From positions 1-30,981 of the forward strand of contig NZER01000182.1 of the NCBI GenBank assembly GCA_002690445.1: 30,981 nucleotides of DNA. The letters run 5' to 3'. The DNA is from Candidatus Pacearchaeota archaeon (lineage in GTDB: Archaea; Nanoarchaeota; Nanoarchaeia; Pacearchaeales; GW2011-AR1). Position 1 is the stretch's first letter. Each line of letters opens with the position of its first letter. This document shows, piece by piece, positions 15,546 to 20,990 of the stretch. A model generated the notes under the pieces. That model ran no database searches, was not told where the DNA came from, and saw nothing but the letters and a program-made list of their open reading frames with translations. The translations under genes were made by a program, and so were the position numbers.

Positions 15546-15925
15546 TGGGTAGGCTCGAAGTACGCCAAGTCAAAGTCAGTGGAGCTGGCAGCGCCGGCAG
15601 CGCCACGGGTTCGGCCGTTGAGCCGGTCCCATTCTCCTATCTTCACGCAATCTATTTTGATTTCACCTCGGCGCCGTCCACGATGGACACGACGGTTAAG
15701 ACGCCCGGTAATAGCGACCTCCCTTCGGTGACCGTTCTGACTCTGACCAACGTCAACTCTGATGCCTGGTATTACCCCAGGCGGCAGATCGAAGGTAACA
15801 CTGGAGCCCAGGTGACCGGGGCCTACGATAAGTATTTCCTGTCGGGCTCCATCTCTATTGACATAGCCCAGGCTGACGCCGTGACGGATGAAGTCGTCGC
15901 CTGGGTGGTGATTGAGATTCCCTGA
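15545..15925 (+). CDS. hypothetical beta-rich structural protein
   Basis: A 126-residue protein starting at GTG 15545, whose first base is the last base of the preceding stop. A Gly/Ser/Ala-rich linker leads into a beta-sandwich-like region (SVTVLTLTNVNSDAWYYP; ISIDIAQADAVTDEVVAWVV). It could be a virion decoration or accessory protein partnered with the preceding lectin; no family is recognised. Confidence 0.55.
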   Translation: MGRLEVRQVKVSGAGSAGSATGSAVEPVPFSYLHAIYFDFTSAPSTMDTTVKTPGNSDLPSVTVLTLTNVNSDAWYYPRRQIEGNTGAQVTGAYDKYFLSGSISIDIAQADAVTDEVVAWVVIEIP

Positions 15926-15926
15926 T

Positions 15927-16058
15927 ATGTCATGGTCAGACTGGGATGATGAGACCAAAGCGCGGCATGTCGAGATCTGGGTTGCCAACGGGCTGACAAT
16001 CTTTATCCCGATTTGCTTGATGACCATTGGCATTCTCCTGTGTATTTGGATCGCTTGA
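15927..16058 (+). CDS. 43-residue single-span membrane protein
   Basis: A charged, Trp- and Asp-rich N-terminus (MSWSDWDDETKARH) is followed by a 24-residue hydrophobic segment ending ILLCIWIA, a clear membrane span. It begins one base after the previous stop. Its role is unknown; a lysis or superinfection-related small protein is conceivable. Confidence 0.5.
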   Translation: MSWSDWDDETKARHVEIWVANGLTIFIPICLMTIGILLCIWIA

Positions 16059-16067
16059 GGTATTAGA

Positions 16068-16451
16068 ATGGCGGCCACCTATACCGCCGGCAGCACCGCC
16101 GACCTTGACCGAGCCCGTCTTTACCTCTACGACATTGACGTTGATTCCTCGCCTTTGTTCCAAGACGAGGAATGGAACGACTTTCTAGCGAGCGAGGGAA
16201 GCGTCTATGGCGCCGTCGCTTTGGCTTGCGAGACCATGGCTAACCGGTCAGCCCGCAAGATCGACTTTACGGCTGACGGGTCTGCATTCAGCGCCTCCGC
16301 TGAGTATGAACATTGGATGAAGCAAGCACAGCGTTGGCGGGCGAAGGGCTTGGGAGTGACGGTCGTGGTCCCGACCCGGGTCGACGGATATTCAATGACC
16401 ATAGACGCTGATGATGTGAACACCAATGACGCGACCTTCCCACCAGCTTAG
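16068..16451 (+). CDS. head-tail connector/adaptor-like protein
   Basis: A 127-residue protein. The opening ARLYLYDID, the following SPLFQDEEWNDFLA, the helix GAVALACETMANRSARKIDF and the later EHWMKQAQRWRAKG resemble phage adaptor (gp6/gp15-type) helical bundles that dock under the portal. Gene order (after capsid, before joining protein) agrees. Identification is by pattern and context. Confidence 0.65.
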   Translation: MAATYTAGSTADLDRARLYLYDIDVDSSPLFQDEEWNDFLASEGSVYGAVALACETMANRSARKIDFTADGSAFSASAEYEHWMKQAQRWRAKGLGVTVVVPTRVDGYSMTIDADDVNTNDATFPPA

Positions 16452-16467
16452 TGAAGTCCGTATTTTA

Positions 16468-16587
16468 GTGGATGGCCGGGTCGCTTGGGTATGCATCCCA
16501 CGGTGCCCTGGCTGTCTCGCCAGTGTTCCTATGGAGCCCCTAAACCCCGCATCTCGAACGCTCCTGACGACGTTAGCTAGGAACTGA
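16468..16587 (+). CDS. tiny Cys-knuckle ORF
   Basis: A 39-residue GTG-start ORF in the 151-base gap between connector genes, containing CIPRCPGC. GTG overlaps a preceding short-frame stop. No ribosome site is clear and composition gives little support, so it may be non-coding spacer. Nothing else is visible in this gap. Confidence 0.3.
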   Translation: MDGRVAWVCIPRCPGCLASVPMEPLNPASRTLLTTLARN

Positions 16588-16602
16588 TAGCGGAGTGTCA
16601 AC

Positions 16603-16956
16603 TTGCTCGAACCGCATGAACTCAAAACAGTACGGGACCAGGCCCAGCAGAGTCTCCCCGAAACCGTTGACCTCTTAGCGCCGAACGCCATCACGGATGG
16701 TCGGGGAGGTATGACCCGCTCCTATGCCATCTCCCACGTGGGCATCCCGGCTCGGATTGCCCAGCGCACCGGTCGGGAAACGATGTTCGCTGGCCAGGAC
16801 CAGGTTCGGGCCGACTACATTCTGACTGTTGCCTATGACCAGTTGGTGGACGAAACGATGCGGGTTGACCATAACGGGACACTCTATGACATTGTTTTTG
16901 TCAGCCGTGACCGGTCCTATGACACGGCCCGCCTATGTCTTCTCCACAGGCGGTAA
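16603..16956 (+). CDS. head-tail joining / head closure protein
   Basis: A 117-residue TTG-start protein. The pattern matches the SPP1 gp16 / HK97 joining family: DLLAPNAITDGRGGMTRSYA, then IPARIAQRTGRE, DYILTVAYDQLVDETMRV and a final LYDIVFVSRDRSYDTARLCLL. These proteins close the portal channel after packaging. It follows the adaptor and precedes the gp10-like gene, the classical neck order. Confidence 0.8.
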   Translation: MLEPHELKTVRDQAQQSLPETVDLLAPNAITDGRGGMTRSYAISHVGIPARIAQRTGRETMFAGQDQVRADYILTVAYDQLVDETMRVDHNGTLYDIVFVSRDRSYDTARLCLLHRR

Positions 16957-17150
16957 ACGGCAAGCGGCCTGAGCCATGGCTGTATTGCGCCTCTTGTGGC
17001 CGCAAGATCGGCAAGGGCGAACTTTACGGCAAGTCCTGGGTCAACTTACTATGCAAGGATGGGTGCCCCTCTACGACGCTCTCAGCGCCATCTGAGGTAT
17101 ACGAGCGTGACGGTCGGGGTGGGTTGACAGCGGTAAACGGTCGGGGTTAG
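16935..17150 (+). CDS. small zinc-ribbon protein
   Basis: A 71-residue protein. CASCGRKI and a later CKDGC give a four-cysteine knuckle (about residues 18-44). The ATG overlaps the joining-protein gene by 22 bases without its own ribosome site. The DNA encoding AVNG at its start and again near its end is an 11-base direct repeat, GCGGTAAACGG at 16950-16960 and 17130-17140. It is inserted within an otherwise conserved neck gene order. Function is unknown. Confidence 0.5.
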   Translation: MSSPQAVNGKRPEPWLYCASCGRKIGKGELYGKSWVNLLCKDGCPSTTLSAPSEVYERDGRGGLTAVNGRG

Positions 17151-17153
17151 ACT
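17124..17153 (+). promoter_or_regulatory. candidate sigma-70-type promoter
   Basis: TTGACA (17124-17129, full -35 match), 18-base spacer, TAGACT (17148-17153, 4 of 6 at -10). It overlaps the 3' end of the zinc-ribbon gene and would start transcription near 17160, just at the structured region below. Confidence 0.5.
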
Positions 17154-17275
17154 TACCTTGCAATCACCGTCCTGGAGGCCCTGGGAGGCCCATAGTGACG
17201 GTGCGACAACCGAAGGTAACCTAGAGGCCCAAAGAGGCCCGGAGACTCGGCTATGGCCGTCTCCGGGCTTTTTTT
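17153..17275 (+). ncRNA. structured leader or small RNA candidate
   Basis: No protein frame is evident here. Two nested inverted repeats enclose the centre: TTACCTT (17153-17159) with AAGGTAA (17213-17219), and CACCGTC (17165-17171) with GACGGTG (17197-17203). AGGCCC occurs four times as two pairs, each pair spaced exactly 10 bases (17176/17186 and 17225/17235). The segment runs from the candidate promoter into an intrinsic terminator, so it could be an untranslated RNA of about 110 bases or an attenuated leader for the neck and tail genes. Confidence 0.45.
17237..17275 (+). terminator. strong intrinsic terminator before neck genes
   Basis: GCCCGGAGAC (17237-17246) and GTCTCCGGGC (17259-17268) form a perfect 10-bp stem, followed by seven T residues. 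The next gene starts only 16 bases later, so late transcripts must read through or begin elsewhere. The upstream AAGAGGCCC could alternatively pair with GGGCTTTTT, which would disrupt the stem. Confidence 0.9.
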
Positions 17276-17290
17276 GTTGGGAGTTACACG

Positions 17291-17623
17291 ATGCCATTCA
17301 GCATCGCCGGGAAAGTGGAACAAGATGTTCTCGGGCCGCTGGCCGCAGGCTTGAGGCCGGATATAGAACGGGTGCTGCGGCTGGCGGCTTTCAATGTGGA
17401 GCGGAAGGCTAAAGAGGTCGTGCCGGTGGACACTAGCGCAACGAAGAACTCCATCACCGTCATTCATAGCGGGTTGGAGGCACGTATCGGTGCCAGCACA
17501 GAGTATGCCCCGGCTCTTGAGTTTGGCGGTGGTCGCCGGGCTGCAACACCCTTCCTAATCCCATCGCTGGAATCCGAGGCGCCGTTATTCGTCCAGGCCG
17601 TGGGGGAGTTGCTACGTGGCTAA
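17291..17623 (+). CDS. HK97 gp10-like neck / tail-completion protein
   Basis: A 110-residue protein with the family layout: an N-terminal helix, KAKEVVPVDTSATKNSITV (about residues 39-57), IGASTEYAPALEFGGG (about 66-82) and PFLIPSLE. HK97 gp10-like proteins act at the head-tail interface or tail completion. The start lies just after the terminator; GGGAG is about 8 bases upstream. It overlaps the next gene by 8 bases. Confidence 0.85.
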   Translation: MPFSIAGKVEQDVLGPLAAGLRPDIERVLRLAAFNVERKAKEVVPVDTSATKNSITVIHSGLEARIGASTEYAPALEFGGGRRAATPFLIPSLESEAPLFVQAVGELLRG

Positions 17624-18029
17624 CTTCCGTGACGTGGTGGAGGACGCGATCTATTCGACCTTGAACGTCCAATCAGTGTTGGACAAGGCGACGGGCGGGG
17701 TCTGGAATACCCAGGTGCCGAATGAACAGGAGCCGCCCTGGGTAGTCTTTCAGGCTATGTCCAAAGTCGATGATGATCCGACGTTCACCATTCGGGGCGT
17801 GAATGCGCTCTACATGGTCAAGGCCGTCTCTGATTCACCGTATCCGAAAGAGGCCAGTGCCATCGATACTCTGGTCGATGCGGTGCTGCGGAATGCTAGC
17901 CTGAGTATCACGGGCTTTAGCCTTCTGTGGTGCCGGCGGGAGTCGGACATCTACTTAACCGAGGACCGCGGCGGGGAGTTCTGGACATCGACCGGTGGGC
18001 TCTATCGCATCGTTGCGGACGAATCATAA
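17616..18029 (+). CDS. tail completion / terminator protein (DUF3168-like)
   Basis: A 137-residue GTG-start protein. The layout fits tail-completion proteins: a helix with YSTLN, the strand PPWVVFQAMSK, YMVKAVSDSPYPKEASAIDTLVDAVL and a final YRIVADES strand. These cap the tail tube at the head-proximal end. Position directly after the gp10-like gene and before tail tube genes supports it. Its TAA shares a base with the next ATG (TAATG). Confidence 0.75.
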   Translation: MANFRDVVEDAIYSTLNVQSVLDKATGGVWNTQVPNEQEPPWVVFQAMSKVDDDPTFTIRGVNALYMVKAVSDSPYPKEASAIDTLVDAVLRNASLSITGFSLLWCRRESDIYLTEDRGGEFWTSTGGLYRIVADES

Positions 18030-18289
18030 TGCGAGCCAACGACGCAGCCGACCGGCTGGAGCAAATAGCTAAACAGGGCCAGGGCGCGACACACCTGGGC
18101 CGCCCGATCTCAACGATCATGCTTCAGGCGCTCATTGGCTTTCGGTTGCCTCAAGGCCCCAGTAGCCCCGACCGAACGCTCCTATTGGCGGTGGATGACA
18201 AGTTCACGTTGGATGGAGATGAACCCGGGGTGACCATCGAAGGTCTAATCAATGGAGGCTACGCCAAACTTGCCGACTTTAAAACGTGA
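18029..18289 (+). CDS. small hypothetical tail-region protein
   Basis: An 86-residue protein starting at ATG 18029 (TAATG coupling). Its C-terminal part, DDKFTLDGDEPGVTIEGLINGGYA, resembles a segment of the following gene, suggesting an ancient duplication. No family is recognised. The 3' end overlaps the next gene. Confidence 0.55.
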   Translation: MRANDAADRLEQIAKQGQGATHLGRPISTIMLQALIGFRLPQGPSSPDRTLLLAVDDKFTLDGDEPGVTIEGLINGGYAKLADFKT

Positions 18290-18557
18290 CGTGATCTGGT
18301 ACATCGCCTTGACGGGCCTGCGTATCACCAACGCGCCGGGGAGCATCCCGAGTACGATCAAGGTGGAGAAGGGGCAGCGGTTCCAACTGGACGGCGACGA
18401 GAATATCGACCTGGACTATCTCCTGCGGAGCCGGGCGATGGCACTGTATACCGGCTCGGCGGTACAAGAAGCACTGAGAGCGAAGGCCCTGGTTGAGATG
18501 AAGAAGAAACGGGATAACCCGTTGCGGAAAGCGAAGGAGAGGGCGCGTAATGGCTAG
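18252..18557 (+). CDS. small hypothetical tail-region protein, paralogue-like
   Basis: A 101-residue protein. Segment KGQRFQLDGDENIDLDYLLR corresponds to the LDGDE region of the preceding protein. The C-terminus is highly basic and helical (EMKKKRDNPLRKAKERARNG). ATG 18252, with GAAGG 8 bases upstream, gives a 38-base overlap; GTG 18291 is the alternative but has no ribosome site. Function is unknown. Confidence 0.55.
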   Translation: MEATPNLPTLKRDVIWYIALTGLRITNAPGSIPSTIKVEKGQRFQLDGDENIDLDYLLRSRAMALYTGSAVQEALRAKALVEMKKKRDNPLRKAKERARNG

Positions 18558-19296
18558 AATCCACGCGAAATCAGCGGTCCACTATGTGGATGAATTCGAC
18601 TTCTCCGGTGTAAGCAACACCGCCGAACTCCTGGTCGACACCGCCATTGCTGACGCGACCGCGTTCGCTGATACAGATATGACCTATCTCCAGGGCAAGG
18701 GTTCATTCCAGTTCAACATCCGGGCTTTCTTCGACGGGACCAGCGGCTTTGACGCCGAGATGTTCACCGACCTTACGGCCACTCAGCGGAGCGTTGGCAT
18801 CTTCGAGGATAACGCCGCCGGGAAGTTCGGCTATGAGGGACAGACCAACGTCTCCCGGCAGGCGCGGGCCGCCGACCGAGGGGCGGCCTGCTTACTCGAC
18901 GTCGATTGGGTGGGAGACAGCATTGTTTACCGGGCGACCCTGCTGGACATTGATACCGCAGTGGGAGGCAGCGCTAACGGCACGGCCTATCAGCGCGGCG
19001 CTGCTGGCGCCACCGAGACCGTCCGGGGTGTCGTGCGTTTGTTAGCCGCTCCCGGTGGCTCAGGTAACAACACGCTGGATATCGTAATCGCCAGCGACGA
19101 CGAGGAAGCGTTTGGCGGATCACCGGCGACGCAGCTTACCTTCACCCAACTCGACCAAGCATCGAGTGCATTGTTCGAGGTACAAACTAAGGCCGGCGCC
19201 ATCACTGATGATTGGTGGAGAGTCCAATATACCTACGCTGGAGCTGGGTCCAGGACGTTCTCGGTCGTCATCAGCTTCGGGATTTATCTGACCTAG
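18550..19296 (+). CDS. tail tube-like protein, long paralogue
   Basis: The first of three tandem related proteins (248 residues). It begins MARIHAK and contains ADATAFADTDM near residue 34, both shared with the next two genes; the C-terminal half is an extra beta-rich extension. Siphovirus tail tube proteins polymerise as hexameric rings around the tape measure. It overlaps the preceding stop by 8 bases. Which of the three is the main tube subunit cannot be told from sequence. Confidence 0.7.
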   Translation: MARIHAKSAVHYVDEFDFSGVSNTAELLVDTAIADATAFADTDMTYLQGKGSFQFNIRAFFDGTSGFDAEMFTDLTATQRSVGIFEDNAAGKFGYEGQTNVSRQARAADRGAACLLDVDWVGDSIVYRATLLDIDTAVGGSANGTAYQRGAAGATETVRGVVRLLAAPGGSGNNTLDIVIASDDEEAFGGSPATQLTFTQLDQASSALFEVQTKAGAITDDWWRVQYTYAGAGSRTFSVVISFGIYLT

Positions 19297-19308
19297 AGGA
19301 GGTGCAAC

Positions 19309-19734
19309 GTGGCCCGTACTCATGCAAAGGACGCCAACTATAGCTTCAACTCGGTTGCGCTGGAAACTGAGCTGAACAACATCGTCATGACGGCGGATGT
19401 CACGGAGGCGGACGCCACGGCCTTCGCCGACACGTACCAGGTGCCTGTTGCTGGCAAGAAGTCCGTGGCATACGAGCTGCAGGGAACGGTGGACCCCGCA
19501 GCCAGTAAGGCGGTTGACACCATCTTTGATGCCCGTCTCGGTGGCGTCAAGACTTCCGTCTATGACTTGACCGGCTCGGGGCCCGGAGCCAACGACCCGG
19601 AATATACATGCACCGCCTCGGGCTTGACGGGCTCCTTGGTGGCCCAACTGCGCGTTACCTACGCCATTGGTGACGCGGCTCGATTTGCGGCGACGATCCA
19701 GAACAGCGGAGCAACCACCCGGGCCACGGCCTAA
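19309..19734 (+). CDS. tail tube-like protein, second paralogue
   Basis: A 141-residue GTG-start protein with a strong AGAGGAGGTG site. It aligns end to end with the next gene: MARTHAKDA, SVALETELN, EADATAFADTYQVPVAGK, ELQGTVDPA. It is typical of a single beta-sandwich tail tube domain. GTG rather than ATG may lower its output relative to the third copy. Confidence 0.75.
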   Translation: MARTHAKDANYSFNSVALETELNNIVMTADVTEADATAFADTYQVPVAGKKSVAYELQGTVDPAASKAVDTIFDARLGGVKTSVYDLTGSGPGANDPEYTCTASGLTGSLVAQLRVTYAIGDAARFAATIQNSGATTRATA

Positions 19735-19748
19735 CGGCCCAGCAAAAC

Positions 19749-19761
19749 GGCTCTCAGAGCC
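19749..19761 (+). other. small hairpin between tube paralogues
   Basis: GGCTC-TCA-GAGCC, a perfect 5-bp stem with a 3-base loop, lies 15 bases after the second tube gene and before the GGAGG of the third. It has no T tract. It may shape differential stability of the two messages. Confidence 0.4.
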
Positions 19762-19799
19762 AGGGAACGGCATTCTAGGAATAGGACGGAGGTACAGCA

Positions 19800-20207
19800 A
19801 TGGCTAGGACTCATGGAAAGGACGCAGATTTCGCTTTCGACAGCGTACAACTTGAGGATGAACTCAATACCGTTACGTTGACCTTCGACGTACCAGAGGC
19901 GGATGCGACCGCCTTCGCGGACAGCTACCAGGTGCCCATCGCGGGCAAGCCCACGGCGACGGTTGAGGTTCAAGGTTCCCTGGACCCGGCGGGGTCACAG
20001 GGTGATGTCACGATCTTCGGTGAGCTTGGGTTAGAAGCCGAGGAATGGGACTTCGAGCCCGATGGCACGACCGGCTATAACGGGTTTGCCATCGTGACCC
20101 GATATCAGATTACGTCGAACATCAATGACGTCATTCGGTACTCAGCGTCGTTCCGCCACAACGGCGGCTCGGCTGCCATCGATGGGGCAGCGCCTACGAG
20201 GGCTTAA
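19800..20207 (+). CDS. tail tube-like protein, third paralogue
   Basis: A 135-residue protein closely related to the preceding copy (MARTHGKDA, SVQLEDELN, EADATAFADSYQVPIAGK, VQGSLDPAGS). GGAGG lies 9 bases upstream of its ATG. It is probably the major tube subunit by position just before the tail chaperones, as in lambda-like order, but this is inference. Confidence 0.75.
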   Translation: MARTHGKDADFAFDSVQLEDELNTVTLTFDVPEADATAFADSYQVPIAGKPTATVEVQGSLDPAGSQGDVTIFGELGLEAEEWDFEPDGTTGYNGFAIVTRYQITSNINDVIRYSASFRHNGGSAAIDGAAPTRA

Positions 20208-20268
20208 TTCAGAGCACTGGTGGCGGAAGTGAGACGCGCACGCGCTCTACGTGCCAAAGGGAGGTTTC

Positions 20269-20796
20269 GTGGTTGAACTATTGGACCCCGGTGGAGTGGT
20301 GATCGAGCCCGTCAAGCAACCGAAGATCCCCACTGAGACGATTCGATCCGATGACTGTGTGGTCCATATCGGACAGGTTATCGAGGATGGCCAGATCGTC
20401 GATGACGGGGCAGAGATATTCCCGCATCGTGGTGAGTGGGTTGAAATCCTCAGCATCGCCACCATCGGTGAGTTTATTAGCGTGGCGAAGCTCATTGGCT
20501 CGGCGGATAACCCCGATGCCGTGGGGATGGGCTCCCATTTCGACGACCTCTGCCACGCCCTGGCCAAGCGGCTCATTGCCTGGAACTGGACCGACATGAT
20601 GAATGATCCGATGGAGCAACCGCATGGCCGGCCCGATGTACTTGCTCAGTTAGCGCCCGAGGAATTGGTTTACCTGACAGGACTCACCGGATCATCTCAG
20701 ACCCCCGAGACGAGAAAAAACGGCTCCGGGCCATCGGGCGATACATCCTCAGCCGTCCCGATGACCCAGCGCCCCAGCCGCCGGAGGCAGTCCTAA
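20269..20796 (+). CDS. tail assembly chaperone, G-like (zero-frame product)
   Basis: A 175-residue zero-frame product. GTG 20269 is preferred because GGGAGG sits 5 bases upstream; GTG 20251 is in frame but lacks a site. It is largely alpha/beta with an acidic middle. Residues about 105-125 include LAKRLIAWNWTDMMNDP, and the region before the slip is LAQLAPEELVYLTGL. Its position immediately before the tape measure and the slippery site inside it identify it as the G analogue, which binds the tape measure during tail assembly. Confidence 0.75.
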   Translation: MVELLDPGGVVIEPVKQPKIPTETIRSDDCVVHIGQVIEDGQIVDDGAEIFPHRGEWVEILSIATIGEFISVAKLIGSADNPDAVGMGSHFDDLCHALAKRLIAWNWTDMMNDPMEQPHGRPDVLAQLAPEELVYLTGLTGSSQTPETRKNGSGPSGDTSSAVPMTQRPSRRRQS

Positions 20797-20990
20797 GCGA
20801 AGTTTGCGCGATGTTTAACTGTCCGCCAGACGTGGCGCGGCGGCAGTTATTCGGTGACGTATGGGGGATCATGCAATACCGATCCCTCGTCGCAATCAAA
20901 GAGAAGCACAACTCAGCGCAGATGACCGAGATCACCGAGGCTGAGGCGGCCTTGTGGATCGAGATGGTCCGGGTATCCGAGGATGATTAG
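20269..20990 (+). CDS. tail assembly chaperone GT-like frameshift product
   Basis: A -1 ribosomal frameshift at A-AAA-AAC (20715-20721) joins the zero frame to an open frame ending at TAG 20988-20990, immediately before the tape measure ATG. The fusion would be about 240 residues. The T-like extension (RLRAIGRYILSRPDDPAP, later SEVCAMFNCPPDVARRQLFG and EAALWIEMVRVSEDD) has the composition of a real domain and has no start of its own with a ribosome site. In lambda the G/GT ratio is critical for tail assembly. Confidence 0.75.
20715..20763 (+). promoter_or_regulatory. -1 programmed frameshift site with downstream stem
   Basis: Slippery heptamer A AAA AAC in the zero frame at 20715-20721. Ten bases later CATCGGG (20732-20738) and CCCGATG (20757-20763) form a perfect 7-bp stem. 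An outer CTCCGG (20724-20729) with CCGGAG (20781-20786) could enclose it. Heptamer, spacer and stem together match known stimulators. Confidence 0.8.
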
